64,000 nucleotides of DNA from the NCBI RefSeq assembly GCF_009651005.1, contig NZ_WHVW01000006.1, positions 118,490-182,489 on the forward strand. The letters run 5' to 3'. The stretch is from Sporosarcina obsidiansis. Its GTDB lineage: Bacteria; Bacillota; Bacilli; Bacillales_A; Planococcaceae. The notes under the pieces are model-generated. The model was not told the origin of the DNA, did not search any database, and saw only the letters and a program-made list of their open reading frames with translations. Shown piece after piece: positions 7,783 through 18,209 of the stretch; within the stretch, counting starts at the first letter, position 1; each line of letters opens with the position of its first letter. The position numbers and the translations under genes were made by a program.

Positions 7783-8586
7783 ATGCATAAAATGATAACG
7801 ATTCGTTCCGGAGAACATAACTTATCTGGGGTTCTTCATCTTCCGGAGTATAAGAAGAACAAAATCCCATTAGTCATATTGTTACATGGATTTGTCGGTA
7901 GTAAGGTAGGAGAGCATCGTCTATTTGTTAAAGCATCTCGTTATTTCACGGAACGTGGCTTTGCCGTCTTTCGTTTTGATTTTAGTGGATGCGGAGAAAG
8001 TGATGGCGACTATGGAGATGTAACTCTGACCAATCAATTGAGTGAGGTTCAGGATGTAATTGATTATCTAAGTACGATTTGTGGAATTGACAAAGATCGT
8101 ATTACATTAATCGGACATAGTCTGGGAGGTGCTGTGGCGGCATTAACAGCAGGAGCTGATTCTCGGATAAAGCAACTCATCCTTTGGTCTCCTGTTGGCA
8201 CGCCATATGAAGATATTACGGGTATTCTTGGACCGAAAGCAGTCCGTGAGATTACTAAAGAAGGTCACTTTGATTATCATGGATTTACTATTAGTCAAAA
8301 GTTTCTAAAAGACTTACAAGAACATCAACCTTTCAAAGCCTTGCGTTCATTTACTGGGGATGCTCATGTTATTCATGCAAAAGCAGATGAGCAAATACCG
8401 AAAGAACATGCGGCTCGATATTCGAAGGTGCTCAATAAAAGATTGCTAACTAGAGAAGTGTATGAACAATATGTAGAAAATGCAGATCATACATTCTCAA
8501 ATGGTATTTTTGAAGAGGAACTCTTTCGAAAAAGTATTTCATGGCTAGAAGGAAATGAAACTGAACTAATTGCACTCCGATCCTAA
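7783..8586 (+). CDS. Alpha/beta hydrolase, feruloyl/cinnamoyl esterase-like
   Basis: The 267-residue protein shows the alpha/beta hydrolase order: oxyanion region LLHGFVGSK near residue 32, RFDFSGCGESDG near 66, nucleophile elbow GHSLGG near 112, acid region HAKADEQIP near 205 and catalytic histidine NADHTFS near 237. The DFSGCGES block and overall size match the small cytoplasmic esterases related to cinnamoyl ester hydrolases. No signal peptide is present. AAGGATGG precedes the ATG. It is transcribed alone from the promoter at 7708-7736. The true ester substrate is unknown. Confidence 0.88.
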   Translation: MHKMITIRSGEHNLSGVLHLPEYKKNKIPLVILLHGFVGSKVGEHRLFVKASRYFTERGFAVFRFDFSGCGESDGDYGDVTLTNQLSEVQDVIDYLSTICGIDKDRITLIGHSLGGAVAALTAGADSRIKQLILWSPVGTPYEDITGILGPKAVREITKEGHFDYHGFTISQKFLKDLQEHQPFKALRSFTGDAHVIHAKADEQIPKEHAARYSKVLNKRLLTREVYEQYVENADHTFSNGIFEEELFRKSISWLEGNETELIALRS

Positions 8587-8699
8587 ATGATTTGAGTTAT
8601 TAGACTTTAACAAGTGGAATATTTCCCCTATTTCTGTATGAGATTCAAGCAGTTAGTCAAGACTGTGGAAAATCTTAAAAGGAAAGAAGGAGAAGTTTG

Positions 8700-9341
8700 T
8701 TGAAAATATCTTTAAGTTTACTAGCAGTTCTACTTTTCATTTTGGCCCCATTACAAGTGAAGGCTGGGGAGTTAGGGAAAGTGCGGGATGGAGACAACTT
8801 GTTTGTTGATTTAGTAGATAAGCAAGTGGAAGCTGAAAACTATACAGTGAAAGACGGAGATACGCTATACCGAATCGCTTATAACCATGGACTTTCTGTA
8901 GAAACGTTAATGAACTTGAATAGATTGACGTCAAACACTATTTATCCAGGGGATGAATTAATTGTCGTTCAAGAATCTACTAATTTAAAACAAGGTAAAA
9001 AAACTAAGCGAACTACTCCTGTTGTTGCGGTAGTCGATGAAAAAGCGGCGACCAAAGAAATGACCATGACAGCTACAGCTTATACTGCATATTGTGAAGG
9101 TTGTTCGGGTACTACCTTTACGGGGCAGGATTTACGAACCGACCCTAGCCAAAAAGTTATAGCTGTTGATCCGAAAGTGATCCCGATTGGTTCAAGAGTA
9201 TGGGTAGAGAATTATGGAGAAGCAATTGCAGGCGATATAGGTGGGGCGATTAAAGGAAATAAAATTGACGTGTTTATCCCTTCACATAAGCGTGCGATGG
9301 AGTGGGGAGTAAGAGAAGTTAAAATTCGTATTCTCAATTAA
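8700..9341 (+). CDS. yocH: Secreted LysM and 3D-domain cell wall protein (YocH-like)
   Basis: The 213-residue precursor starts with a signal peptide (hydrophobic core LSLLAVLLFILAP, likely cut near KAG). A LysM domain (YTVKDGDTLYRIAYNHGLS onward, about residues 50-95) binds peptidoglycan. The C-terminal 3D domain (about 120-212) carries TATAYT, CEGCSG, DPKVIPIGSRVWV and the conserved DIGGAIKGNKIDVF segment, as in YocH and resuscitation-related lytic transglycosylases. I prefer the TTG at 8700, seven bases after GGAG, over the TTG at 8697. It is followed by a perfect 13-bp hairpin. The role is wall turnover; YocH is controlled by WalR in B. subtilis, but I could not confirm a WalR box here. 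Confidence 0.9.
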   Translation: MKISLSLLAVLLFILAPLQVKAGELGKVRDGDNLFVDLVDKQVEAENYTVKDGDTLYRIAYNHGLSVETLMNLNRLTSNTIYPGDELIVVQESTNLKQGKKTKRTTPVVAVVDEKAATKEMTMTATAYTAYCEGCSGTTFTGQDLRTDPSQKVIAVDPKVIPIGSRVWVENYGEAIAGDIGGAIKGNKIDVFIPSHKRAMEWGVREVKIRILN

Positions 9342-9353
9342 ACGAGAAAGACG

Positions 9354-9390
9354 GGCTGCTAGATCTGGTTTGTATAGATCTAGCAGCCTT
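9354..9390 (+). terminator. Hairpin after yocH-like gene
   Basis: A perfect 13-bp stem built around CTGCTAGATCT with a nine-base loop lies 13 bases after the stop codon. The following TTAAATT is only partly T-rich, so termination may be incomplete. Confidence 0.65.
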
Positions 9391-9585
9391 AAATTGGATG
9401 GAGGTAAAATTGGGGGTTAAAAGTGGGAGACCAAAAAGTAAAGACTGAAAAATAGCGAAACATTCTATATGCATCATATATATACGAGTTAAAGGGATCA
9501 TCTTGTAAGTTACTTATATATTTTAGTTAGCAAGTTTACCTTTTTTTCTTGCGGGGAATAGTGCAACAAAGAGAGGGATATCGGT

Positions 9586-11508
9586 ATGAAGAAACGAATG
9601 ATGGTCTTTATGGTAATAATTTTAATTAGTTTACTTGCTGATGGTATGAATCGTTCTGCGTCCGCTATGGAAACAGAAGGTACGATCAGTGTAGTTTCAT
9701 TCGATGGGCTAGGTTATATGGATGCACAGCGTTATATAGAAAAAGGAATCATGCCAAATCTTAAAGCGTACGAGAAAAAGGCAGCCTATGCGACAGATTT
9801 CGTCACGGTCATGCCTTCTTTGACTGCTCCTTCTCATGCAGCGATGGCTACAGGTGCAAACCCGGCGGAAACGGGCATCGTTAGTAATGAGTTTCATTCT
9901 GCAGGCGAAAAAGTGAAAGAAGGACAAAGTGGATTTTCCCAGACGTTAGGTGTCACACCTATTTGGAAAGAAGCTGAAAATCAGGGGAAGGTGACAGCCA
10001 CTGTGGCTTTCCCGGAATCGAATCCAGATAACGCTTCGGCTGCTACATATGCGGTGTATTCTGGCGGAACACTAGCGGAATCAAAATTGCATGACTTGGA
10101 ATTTTCCCCAATTGATGATGAGCGTGTGGATGAACTATCATCTGGTCATCTTGCTGTCCAGGAGGCTGTCGTTTCATTACATATTAAGAATGCGCCATCT
10201 CAAGAGTTATATGTCCTGGTGACTGATGAGAACGAACCAGCGATATATTTGTCGACTGATCAGAAGAAAGTGGGACAGCAAGTAGAATGGAAAGATTGGC
10301 AAGCTGTTTCACTGGATGTTCCTTCGATGGATAGCACGGGGTTTTACGTGAAATTCAAAGGTAATCCGCAAAATTTGGATGAACTTCAGTTATTTCAAGG
10401 CACTGTAATGGGCGGAATTTATAGAGGTCCTGAAAATTTTACAGATGAAATCTATTCAGAATTCGGTTTTTATCCAGCACCTGATGAGACAGCAGCATTC
10501 AAGAAAGGTGAGATTACAAGGGAAGAATATGAACAAGCAGGTGAACGATTTATAGACTGGGTGACGAACGTCAGTTTATATATTAAAGAACGGTATACTC
10601 CTGATTTATTGATTTACTATTACCCACATATCGACAATGAATTACATGAATTTATGTTGAGAGATCCAGCACAACCCGGCTACACTGTAGGAAATGTACT
10701 AGAAAAAGAAACGTATGTCAGTTGGGCTTTTAAACAGGCGGATCGCACCATCGGAAGAATCACGAGTGATCTCAACAGAAATGACCATTTACTGTTGGTC
10801 TCCGATCATGGGATGGATCCGATACATACACGAATTTCGCCAAATAAAGAGCTAGAGAAAGCAGGGCTGTTAACGACAGACAATGAGGGAAAGATTATTG
10901 TTTCCAAGACGAAAGCATATGCGGAAGCGAGCGGTACGATTGCCCACGTGTATGTGAATTTGAAAGGTCGAGAGAAAAAAGGAATCGTAGAGCCTGAAGA
11001 ATTTGAAAATGTGAAACAACAGGTAATGAAAGTCTTTACTAATAGTAAAATTTTTTCAAATCTATCGAAAAAACCTTCCCGTGGTGGTGAACCTATCCTT
11101 CAATGGTTAACTGGGAGAAATACATTTGCTTACTCCTACCCAAGTGCAAAATTTTTACTCGAAAATAAAAAAGTTATCTTACAGCCATATGAGCAAGTAC
11201 TAACACCCGAAATGTTAGCTTATGCTGACATGAGCAATGAAAATAGCGGAGATGTCTTTTTGATGGCTGCTCCTGGTTATTTAATGGGGAAAGATGCAGA
11301 AATAGCAATTGAGCCGACAGAGGAACTAGGAAGTCACGGCGGAGATCCAGAGCGACAAACATTACGACCGATTTTTTATGCATCAGGTCCTATGATAAAA
11401 TCTGGTGAATTGAGGGATAGAATTTCTATGATAGATATAGCGCCAAGCATTTACAAATTATTGGGCTTACAAGCACCTCATTTTGTACAAGGTAGATCTG
11501 TTTGGTAG
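9586..11508 (+). CDS. Secreted alkaline phosphatase-superfamily phosphodiesterase (NPP-like)
   Basis: The 640-residue precursor has a signal peptide (MKKRMMVFMVIILISLLADG, cut near SASA). The mature part is a type I phosphodiesterase/nucleotide pyrophosphatase fold (PF01663): VVSFDGLGYMD holds the first metal-binding Asp, MPSLTAPSHAAMATG the nucleophile loop, YYPHIDNELHEF the central Asp and His, VSDHGMDPIH the Asp-His pair, and GSHGGDPE the last His. It would hydrolyse phosphodiesters outside the membrane, possibly for phosphate scavenging or envelope turnover. About 180 residues inserted between the nucleophile and the HID motif form an extra domain. It is monocistronic. Substrate unknown. 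Confidence 0.85.
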   Translation: MKKRMMVFMVIILISLLADGMNRSASAMETEGTISVVSFDGLGYMDAQRYIEKGIMPNLKAYEKKAAYATDFVTVMPSLTAPSHAAMATGANPAETGIVSNEFHSAGEKVKEGQSGFSQTLGVTPIWKEAENQGKVTATVAFPESNPDNASAATYAVYSGGTLAESKLHDLEFSPIDDERVDELSSGHLAVQEAVVSLHIKNAPSQELYVLVTDENEPAIYLSTDQKKVGQQVEWKDWQAVSLDVPSMDSTGFYVKFKGNPQNLDELQLFQGTVMGGIYRGPENFTDEIYSEFGFYPAPDETAAFKKGEITREEYEQAGERFIDWVTNVSLYIKERYTPDLLIYYYPHIDNELHEFMLRDPAQPGYTVGNVLEKETYVSWAFKQADRTIGRITSDLNRNDHLLLVSDHGMDPIHTRISPNKELEKAGLLTTDNEGKIIVSKTKAYAEASGTIAHVYVNLKGREKKGIVEPEEFENVKQQVMKVFTNSKIFSNLSKKPSRGGEPILQWLTGRNTFAYSYPSAKFLLENKKVILQPYEQVLTPEMLAYADMSNENSGDVFLMAAPGYLMGKDAEIAIEPTEELGSHGGDPERQTLRPIFYASGPMIKSGELRDRISMIDIAPSIYKLLGLQAPHFVQGRSVW

Positions 11509-11566
11509 TCATAATAATTATGCGTTGTATAGAGTAAATATAATATACAAACTAGTCATTATCTTG

Positions 11567-11615
11567 GGAAAACACACAGTTGCAACATTCTTCTGTGTGT
11601 TTTCTTTTGTTTTTA
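11567..11615 (+). terminator. Intrinsic terminator after phosphodiesterase gene
   Basis: GAAAACACACAG pairs with CTGTGTGTTTTC around a 13-base loop and is followed by a T-rich tract. Confidence 0.8.
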
Positions 11616-11654
11616 TAGATTTTTTTCAATAAAACATTTTATTAAAAAAGCATC

Positions 11655-11682
11655 TTGCGTTTAGAAAGAAAAAAAGTATAAT
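11655..11682 (+). promoter_or_regulatory. Sigma-A promoter of the dipeptide transporter operon
   Basis: TTGCGT and a perfect TATAAT are separated by 16 bases. Transcription would start near 11689, which rules out the upstream ATG at 11691 as the dppD start. Confidence 0.7.
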
Positions 11683-11726
11683 AGTGATTAATGAGTTATT
11701 TCAGAAAAAAAGAAAAAGGTGAGCAA

Positions 11727-12752
11727 ATGAACGAAAGAAAGAATGTACTTCAAGTAAAGGATTTGCAGACGACCTTTTTCACAGATTCCGGAGAAATTCC
11801 AGCTGTAGATCATGTAGACTTTTATGTAAGAGAAGGAGAAATCTTAGGGATCGTTGGAGAGTCAGGTTGTGGGAAAAGTGTAACCTCGCTATCTATCATG
11901 CAGTTAGTACCTAATCCACCAGGAAAGATCACAGGGGGAGAAATACTGTTTGAGAATCAAGACCTCTTAAAAAAGACGGAGAAGGAAATGAGAGAAATTC
12001 GCGGCAAAGATGTCGCAATGATTTTCCAGGAACCAATGACTTCGTTAAATCCTCTCTTTACCATTGGAAACCAAATGACAGAGGCGATTTCTCTTCACGA
12101 GAAAAAATGGTCAAAAAAGCAAATTAAAGACCGTGCGATCGAAATGCTAAAGTTAGTTGGATTACCGCGAGCAGAAGAAATCATGAAAGAGTATCCACAC
12201 CAGCTTTCAGGCGGAATGAGACAGCGAGTAATGATTGCGATGGCTCTTGTTTGTGATCCGAAAGTGCTCATTGCAGATGAGCCAACAACTGCGTTGGATG
12301 TGACGATTCAAGCGCAAATCTTGAAATTAATGCGTGAATTGAATGATCGTATGAATACGGCTATTCTATTAATCACTCATGATTTGGGAGTAGTGGCGGA
12401 AACCTGTGAACGAGTGGTTGTTATGTATGCGGGACAAGTCATTGAGGAAGCACCTACCCGAGTGATTTTTGAAAATCCTTGCCATCCCTATACGCGTGGT
12501 TTAATTCAGTCGGTGCCGGATATGCGTGATAAAAAGGAACGTTTATACTCAATTCCGGGTAATGTACCAAAACCAGGTTCTATTAAAAAAGGATGCAGAT
12601 TCGCAGCTAGATGTGAAAGCGCTTTCGATAGGTGTTGGGAAGAAACACCGGAATTATATAAAAACTCCGATGTTCACCAGACAAGATGCTTTTTATACGA
12701 TGAACAAGAAGGAGTGACAAAATCAAATGACCAAGCCACTGCTAAAAGTTGA
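11727..12752 (+). CDS. dppD: Dipeptide/oligopeptide ABC transporter ATP-binding protein D
   Basis: The 341-residue ATPase has Walker A GESGCGKS near residue 47, signature LSGGMRQR near 156, Walker [13 protein letters not shown] near 178 and the H-loop LITHDLGVV. The C-terminal oligo_HPY region ends with Cys residues (GCRFAARC) typical of OppD/DppD, where they may hold an iron-sulfur cluster. It powers import together with DppF. The ATG at 11727 has AAAGGTGA upstream. Its end overlaps the start of the next gene by 26 bases. Opp versus Dpp assignment rests mostly on the binding protein in the same operon. Confidence 0.93.
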   Translation: MNERKNVLQVKDLQTTFFTDSGEIPAVDHVDFYVREGEILGIVGESGCGKSVTSLSIMQLVPNPPGKITGGEILFENQDLLKKTEKEMREIRGKDVAMIFQEPMTSLNPLFTIGNQMTEAISLHEKKWSKKQIKDRAIEMLKLVGLPRAEEIMKEYPHQLSGGMRQRVMIAMALVCDPKVLIADEPTTALDVTIQAQILKLMRELNDRMNTAILLITHDLGVVAETCERVVVMYAGQVIEEAPTRVIFENPCHPYTRGLIQSVPDMRDKKERLYSIPGNVPKPGSIKKGCRFAARCESAFDRCWEETPELYKNSDVHQTRCFLYDEQEGVTKSNDQATAKS

Positions 12753-13746
12753 AGGGTTAAAAAAATACTTTCCGATCCGTAAGGGACTTCTAGGCAAGAC
12801 AGTTGGTTACGTCAAAGCGATCGATGATGTTTCATTTTTTGTCAATGAAGGGGAAACACTTGGAATTGTGGGAGAGAGCGGTTGTGGCAAATCGACAACT
12901 GGCCGAACAATAATGCGTTTACTAGAGCCGACAGAGGGCGTTGTGGAATTTGAAGGGAGAGACTTAAACTCTCTATCAACAAATGAAATTAGGAAGGTAC
13001 GTCGTGATATTCAAATGGTCTTCCAAGATCCTTATGCTTCCTTAAATCCGCGGCATACGATTGGTAAAATCCTTGAGGAACCACTCATTGTTCATGGAGT
13101 CAGCAATGCAAAAGAACGTCGTGAAAAAGTAATTGAGTTTTTGAAGATCGTTGGGCTCAGTGAGTATCATGCAAAGCGTTACCCCCATCAGTTCAGTGGT
13201 GGACAGCGTCAGCGAATTGGGATCGCCAGAGCGCTAATGACCAATCCGAAATTGATTATTGCAGACGAACCGGTTTCTGCATTAGATGTTTCGATTCAAG
13301 CGCAGGTTCTAAACTTAATGCAAGATTTACAGAAGGAATTTAATTTGACATATATTTTTATTGCACATGACCTCGGGGTTGTACGTCATATTAGCAGTCG
13401 AGTAGCTGTCATGTATTTAGGAAAGATTGTGGAAATCACGGAAAGTGAAGAGTTGTATGCCAAGCCTCTTCATCCATATACACAAGCGTTATTATCAGCT
13501 GTGCCCGTTCCAGATCCTAATCATCAAAAAGAACAAATTATTATCGAGGGGGACATGCCGAGCCCAGCGAATCCGCCAAGTGGTTGTTCTTTCCATACAC
13601 GCTGTCCATTTAAAATGGACGTATGCACGAAAGTAACCCCTGTGTTAACAGAGGAAAACACCGGTCATTCTGTTGCCTGCCATCTGTATACGAAGGAAGG
13701 CAACGATGATATAGATAAGAAAAAACAATTGGAGGGATTGGTATGA
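12727..13746 (+). CDS. dppF: Dipeptide/oligopeptide ABC transporter ATP-binding protein F
   Basis: The 339-residue second ATPase of the importer has Walker [10 protein letters not shown] near residue 58, signature FSGGQRQR, Walker [13 protein letters not shown] and H-loop IAHDLGVV, followed by the oligo_HPY domain with [10 protein letters not shown]. It pairs with DppD as a heterodimer beneath the DppBC channel. AAGGAG precedes the ATG and lies within the end of dppD. The stop overlaps the start of the binding-protein gene by four bases (ATGA), so translation of the three genes is coupled. Confidence 0.93.
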   Translation: MTKPLLKVEGLKKYFPIRKGLLGKTVGYVKAIDDVSFFVNEGETLGIVGESGCGKSTTGRTIMRLLEPTEGVVEFEGRDLNSLSTNEIRKVRRDIQMVFQDPYASLNPRHTIGKILEEPLIVHGVSNAKERREKVIEFLKIVGLSEYHAKRYPHQFSGGQRQRIGIARALMTNPKLIIADEPVSALDVSIQAQVLNLMQDLQKEFNLTYIFIAHDLGVVRHISSRVAVMYLGKIVEITESEELYAKPLHPYTQALLSAVPVPDPNHQKEQIIIEGDMPSPANPPSGCSFHTRCPFKMDVCTKVTPVLTEENTGHSVACHLYTKEGNDDIDKKKQLEGLV

Positions 13747-15371
13747 GGAAAGGGAAATTGTGGTCGCTCGCTTTGATCATGCTTCTCGTCTTATCAACTG
13801 CACTAGCAGCTTGTTCAGGCGGCGATGACAAAGAGGGGAGCAGCGATAAAGGTAAAGACGCTGCAGATAAAGGTGGAAGTGAGAAAAAGACATTAGTATT
13901 TGGACGGGGCGGAGATTCTACATCACTTGATCCATCTCGTGTAACAGAAGGGGAAACATTTAAAGTTACTATAAATCTATTTGAAACGTTATTAAACTTT
14001 GGGGAAGAGGATACAACCGTACAACCAGGTCTTGCGAAAGAGTGGGAACCAAGTGAGGATGGTTTGACGTATACATTCCAATTGGAAGAAGGAGTTAAGT
14101 TCCACGATGGTACAGATTTTAACGCAGAAGCAGTCGTTAAAAACTTTGAACGTTGGGCTAATGGGGATGCGGATACATTCCCTTACTACAACTCTATGTT
14201 CGGTGGATTTAAAGACGACGAGAGCCATGTCATTGAATCTGTAACAGCGGATGGAGATCATACGGTCGTTATCAAGTTAAAACGTCCACAAGCACCGTTC
14301 TTGAAAAATCTTGCGATGAGCATGTTTGCAATTTCAAGCCCGACTGCATTTGAAAAAGGTGACGATGCGTATGAGCGTGACCCGGTCGGTACAGGTCCAT
14401 TCAAGTTTGTAGAGTGGAAGCCAAATGAAACAATTACGATTGAAAAGAACGAAGAGTATTGGCAAGATGGTCTTCCGAAATTGGATAAAGTAATTTTCAC
14501 AGTTATTCCGGATAACTCTACTCGTTTGAATTCACTTCTTTCTGGTGAAATTGACTTGGCAGACGGCATTAACCCAGCAGATGGCGTGAAAATTGAAGGC
14601 GATGACAAGTTACAGTTATTTGAGCGTCCTTCTATGAACGTTGGATACTTAGGATTAACAGTAACTCGTGAGCCGTTTGACAAAAAAGAAGTTCGTCAAG
14701 CATTGAACTATGCAATTGATAAACAAACGATTATTGATTCATTCTTCGAAGGACGTGCTGAAATTGCCAATAATCCTATGCCACCATCGATTTCAGGTTA
14801 TAATGAAGCGATCGAAGCATATCCTTACGATCCAGAAAAGGCAAAAGAATTATTGAAACAAGCAGGACTTGAAAATGGATTTGAGATGGAACTATGGGCG
14901 ATGCCTGTTCCGCGTCCATATATGCCAGACGGCACGAAAGTTGCGGAAGTCATTCAAAGTAACTTGGCTGACGTCGGTATCAAAGCGAAGATTGTTTCAT
15001 ATGAGTGGGCAACCTACCTTGATAAGGCAAGCAAAGGAGAAGCCGATGCATTCATGCTTGGCTGGACAGGGGATAATGGAGACGCAGACAACTTCTTATA
15101 TGTTCTTCTAGATGAAGATAATATCGGAAGCAATAACTATACGTATTTCAAGAACGAAGAAACACATAAATTATTCCTAGAAGCACAAACAGAAATTGAT
15201 GAGGACAAGCGAAACGAACTTTATAAGCAAGCACAGGAAATTCTTCATGAAGAGGCTCCTTGGGTACCGATTGCTCACTCTATCCCGTTATTGGGGGGTG
15301 TGAAAGAGTTAACAGGATTTAAACCGCATCCTACTGGTTCTGATTTGTTGTCAAACGTTGAATTTAAATAA
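13743..15371 (+). CDS. dppA: Dipeptide-binding lipoprotein of ABC transporter (DppA-like)
   Basis: The 542-residue precursor has a lipoprotein signal with the lipobox LAAC at Cys24, then a charged, Lys/Asp/Gly-rich linker. The mature part is a family 5 solute-binding protein: [44 protein letters not shown] and [15 protein letters not shown] are hallmark blocks. The segment [16 protein letters not shown] and [14 protein letters not shown] closely follow E. coli DppA as I recall it, suggesting dipeptides (and possibly haem) as ligands. It is anchored to the outer membrane face. A hairpin after the gene probably raises its level relative to the permeases. Confidence 0.92.
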   Translation: MRKGKLWSLALIMLLVLSTALAACSGGDDKEGSSDKGKDAADKGGSEKKTLVFGRGGDSTSLDPSRVTEGETFKVTINLFETLLNFGEEDTTVQPGLAKEWEPSEDGLTYTFQLEEGVKFHDGTDFNAEAVVKNFERWANGDADTFPYYNSMFGGFKDDESHVIESVTADGDHTVVIKLKRPQAPFLKNLAMSMFAISSPTAFEKGDDAYERDPVGTGPFKFVEWKPNETITIEKNEEYWQDGLPKLDKVIFTVIPDNSTRLNSLLSGEIDLADGINPADGVKIEGDDKLQLFERPSMNVGYLGLTVTREPFDKKEVRQALNYAIDKQTIIDSFFEGRAEIANNPMPPSISGYNEAIEAYPYDPEKAKELLKQAGLENGFEMELWAMPVPRPYMPDGTKVAEVIQSNLADVGIKAKIVSYEWATYLDKASKGEADAFMLGWTGDNGDADNFLYVLLDEDNIGSNNYTYFKNEETHKLFLEAQTEIDEDKRNELYKQAQEILHEEAPWVPIAHSIPLLGGVKELTGFKPHPTGSDLLSNVEFK

Positions 15372-15393
15372 GAATTAGCTAGATTGCATGAAT

Positions 15394-15430
15394 AAAGAAG
15401 AGGGAGAAGCTTGCATTCTCCCTTTCTTTG
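15394..15430 (+). terminator. Intra-operon hairpin between dppA and dppB
   Basis: AGGGAGAA and TTCTCCCT pair around GCTTGCA and are followed by TTCTTTG. Placed between a binding-protein gene and its permeases, such a hairpin usually acts as partial terminator or RNA-stabilising element. Confidence 0.6.
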
Positions 15431-15467
15431 ATTCATGTATATGATATGAGCCGGAGGGGTGAAAGAG

Positions 15468-16472
15468 TTGTTCAACTATACAGTAAAAAGACTTCTACAG
15501 CTAATTCCTGTCCTGCTTGGTATGACATTTATAGTTTTTATGTTGATTCGCGCAATTCCTGGTAATCCAGCACAAGTTATTTTGGGGCAACAAGCGACCA
15601 AAGAAGCGGTTGAAGCGTTAACTATTAAATTAGGACTTGACCAGCCATGGTATACACAATACTTTAGTTATCTTGGAGGCATTTTAAAAGGTGACTTAGG
15701 TGAATCAATGCGGACACGCCTACCAGTGGCGGATGAAATTTGGCCTTACTTGGCAGCTACTTTAGAATTAGCTTTATTTGCTATTATTATTGCAGTCATT
15801 GTAGGTGTTAATGCAGGAATCATTTCCGCGTGGTTTCAGAATTCATGGTTTGACTACACCGCAATGGTATTGGCATTAGTGGGAGTATCTATGCCTATCT
15901 TTTGGTTAGGTCTTATGGGACAGTGGGCATTTGCTTTAGAATTTCAATGGCTTCCGACTACAGGTCGTGAAAATGTCAGAGACCCAGTTACAGCGATTAC
16001 GCATTTATACATAATTGATACGATTATCCAGGGTAGGTTTGATCAATTATGGGAAGTACTTCGACATTTGATCTTACCTGGACTAGCGCTGGCTACGATT
16101 CCGATGGCTATCATTGCTAGAATGACTCGTTCTAGTATGTTGGAAGTAATGCGTTCTGATTATATACGTACCGCACGAGCGAAAGGGCAGAAAATGTTCT
16201 GGGTAGTCTATAAGCATGCATTGAAAAATGCCATCATACCAGTTTTGACAGTTGTCGGCTTGCAAATGGGACTACTTCTAGGTGGTGCCATCTTAACAGA
16301 AACTATCTTTGCATGGCCAGGCATTGGTCGTTATATTTACGATGCAATTAACTTTAGAGATTATCCAGTGATTCAGTCTGGAATTTTAGTCGTTGCATTT
16401 ATCTTTGTCATGATTAATCTAATCGTCGACTTGCTATATGGACTGATCGATCCAAGGATTAAGTATGATTGA
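15468..16472 (+). CDS. dppB: Dipeptide ABC transporter permease B
   Basis: This is a 334-residue inner-membrane permease with about six membrane segments, the N-terminal FNYTVKRLLQLIPVLLG typical of DppB/OppB, and the EAA loop region DYIRTARAKGQKMFWVVYKH near residue 230 that contacts the ATPases. I place the start at the TTG at 15468, eight bases after GGAGGGG; the GTG at 15459 sits inside that ribosome binding site. It forms the channel with DppC. The next gene begins after 17 bases. Confidence 0.93.
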   Translation: MFNYTVKRLLQLIPVLLGMTFIVFMLIRAIPGNPAQVILGQQATKEAVEALTIKLGLDQPWYTQYFSYLGGILKGDLGESMRTRLPVADEIWPYLAATLELALFAIIIAVIVGVNAGIISAWFQNSWFDYTAMVLALVGVSMPIFWLGLMGQWAFALEFQWLPTTGRENVRDPVTAITHLYIIDTIIQGRFDQLWEVLRHLILPGLALATIPMAIIARMTRSSMLEVMRSDYIRTARAKGQKMFWVVYKHALKNAIIPVLTVVGLQMGLLLGGAILTETIFAWPGIGRYIYDAINFRDYPVIQSGILVVAFIFVMINLIVDLLYGLIDPRIKYD

Positions 16473-16489
16473 GGAAGGAGGAACAGTTC

Positions 16490-17386
16490 ATGTCAGAATT
16501 AACGCCTAAGGTAGATGGAGTTGCAGAAGTACAAATAGAAAAGACAACAGGCCCTTGGCGCGAAGCTTGGGTCGGTTTTCGCAAGAGCAAGGTGGCAGTC
16601 GTTGGCGCTGTTATTGTTCTATTTTTTATCTTACTCGCTTTATTTGGTCCACTGATTGCAAAAGAAGGAATAAATGAACAGATGATGGCGGATCGGCTAC
16701 AACCTCCTTCTTCAGAGTATTGGTTCGGTACAGATGACTTTGGTCGTGATATTTTTTCCCGGATTATTCACGGGGCACGGATCTCATTATCTGTTGGATT
16801 TTTCTCAGTAGTAGGTTCGATTGTGGTTGGTAGTTTTCTTGGCATCATAGCAGGCTATTATGGACGCTGGGTGGATACGATTATCTCTAGGATATTCGAT
16901 ATTATGCTCGCATTCCCCTCTATTCTCTTGGCAATTGCAATTGTATCCGTATTAGGACCTAGTTTGCGTAACGCGTTGATTGCAATTGCAATTATCAACG
17001 TGCCGAACTTCGGGAGATTAATCCGATCTAAGGTGCTTAGTATTAAGGAAGATGAATATATCACCGCAGCCAAGGCAATTGGTATGAAAGATTTCCGAAT
17101 TCTGTTTTCGCATATTCTTCCTAACTCGATGGCACCTGTCATTGTACAAGGGACATTAGCCATTGCAACTGCAATTTTAGAAGCGGCTGCTTTAGGATTC
17201 CTTGGACTCGGGGCAGAAGCTCCACAGCCTGAATGGGGGAAAATGTTGGCAGATTCCAAGGATTATTTGCAAAATGCTCCTTGGACGATGATTTTTCCAG
17301 GTCTCGCGATCATGTTGACTGTACTAGGCTTTAACTTAATGGGCGATGGATTACGTGATGCATTGGATCCGAAAATGAAAAGTTAA
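16490..17386 (+). CDS. dppC: Dipeptide ABC transporter permease C
   Basis: The 298-residue permease has an N-terminal cytoplasmic segment, GFRKSKVAVVGAVIVLFFIL (first membrane segment), the OppC_N block RLQPPSSEYWFGTDDFGRD and the EAA loop EYITAAKAIGMKDFRILFSH. The ATG at 16490 follows AAGGAGG; an upstream TTG in frame at 16469 lacks a ribosome binding site. It is the last gene of the dppDFABC operon, closed by a strong terminator. Confidence 0.93.
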   Translation: MSELTPKVDGVAEVQIEKTTGPWREAWVGFRKSKVAVVGAVIVLFFILLALFGPLIAKEGINEQMMADRLQPPSSEYWFGTDDFGRDIFSRIIHGARISLSVGFFSVVGSIVVGSFLGIIAGYYGRWVDTIISRIFDIMLAFPSILLAIAIVSVLGPSLRNALIAIAIINVPNFGRLIRSKVLSIKEDEYITAAKAIGMKDFRILFSHILPNSMAPVIVQGTLAIATAILEAAALGFLGLGAEAPQPEWGKMLADSKDYLQNAPWTMIFPGLAIMLTVLGFNLMGDGLRDALDPKMKS

Positions 17387-17391
17387 CGAAT

Positions 17392-17430
17392 AAAAAATCT
17401 TTTCAAGTAGCAAACTTGAAAAGATTTTTT
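17392..17430 (+). terminator. Terminator of the dppDFABC operon
   Basis: A perfect 16-bp stem AAAAAATCTTTTCAAG with its complement surrounds a seven-base loop and ends in six T residues. Confidence 0.92.
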
Positions 17431-17502
17431 ATATTCAGAATTCATTTGAAAATTTAACGGTATATTGATATATTCATAGAAATTGAAAAGAGGGGAAGTT
17501 GA

Positions 17503-18104
17503 ATGATGAGCAATTTACCTATCATTGTAGCACCCATGTTTTTAGTTTCGACTCCGCGTATGGTCATTGAATCTGGAAAAGCCGGAGTGGTTGGATCATT
17601 TCCGTTATATATGCGAGACCTATAGAAGCATGTGCAGGTTGGCTACAGGAAGTGAAGGATGGAATTAGAGACGCTTCATGAGCTTGTAAACTTTATTTGC
17701 CATATGACTCAAACTACGAGGTACGCAGATGAGCTAGAATTGATACGTAAATATGAACCACCGATTGTCATTACTTCGCATGGGCATCCAGGAGAAGTGG
17801 TGGAAATTGTGCATCAATATGGAGGTCTTGTCTATACAGATGTTGCAGCAACACAGTTAATGGGCGCACTATGCTTATCTTTGCACACGATTCTTAGCAT
17901 GATCAATCAAGGGATTGCCCCAAGTAAATTAAAATCAAAAGACGAGTGGATCTCTCCGAAATGGTGGACGCAAAAGCATGGCGTGATATTTGGTCTGCAG
18001 GTCAGGAAGTTACAACACTTAAGAAGCGGGAAACGACAAAGTAGATCGTAGAGACGTTACGAGAAGAATATAATACTGCGATTAAGGCAATTAACGTAAA
18101 GTAA
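17503..18104 (+). pseudogene. Decayed nitronate monooxygenase (2-nitropropane dioxygenase)
   Basis: The frame opens well (ribosome binding site GAGGGG, then MMSNLPIIVAPMFLVSTPRMV and GVVGSFP, the FMN-binding start of nitronate monooxygenases) but hits TAG at codon 41. The family sequence resumes in another frame at about 17719 with ADELELIRKYEPPIVIT and YGGLVYTDV, then jumps directly to AATQLMGA, skipping the roughly 70-residue section that normally holds the catalytic His. A further shift is needed near 17960 to read AWRDIWSAGQEV, and another TAG interrupts near 18048. At least two shifts or stops and one internal deletion make it non-functional. Confidence 0.88.
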
Positions 18105-18137
18105 ACCGGAAAAATAAATGGCAAATCATTCATCACC

Positions 18138-18168
18138 AAGACTGTACCTTTCATGGTTCAGTCTTTTT
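18138..18168 (+). terminator. Terminator after the nitronate monooxygenase remnant
   Basis: AAGACTGTACC and GGTTCAGTCTT form an 11-bp stem with one mismatch and a six-base loop, followed by TTTTT. Confidence 0.78.
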
Positions 18169-18209
18169 ACTAACTTAAAAGAAAAGTGAGATATTTCATG
18201 AAAAGTCTA

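Noticed and set aside
11691..11726. Upstream ATG as start of dppD
   Set aside because: The promoter places the transcript start at about 11689, leaving no leader; AAAGGTGA stands before the ATG at 11727.
17659..18051. 130-codon open frame that could be called a gene
   Set aside because: It is the middle of the decayed nitronate monooxygenase, read through a deletion and then out of frame.
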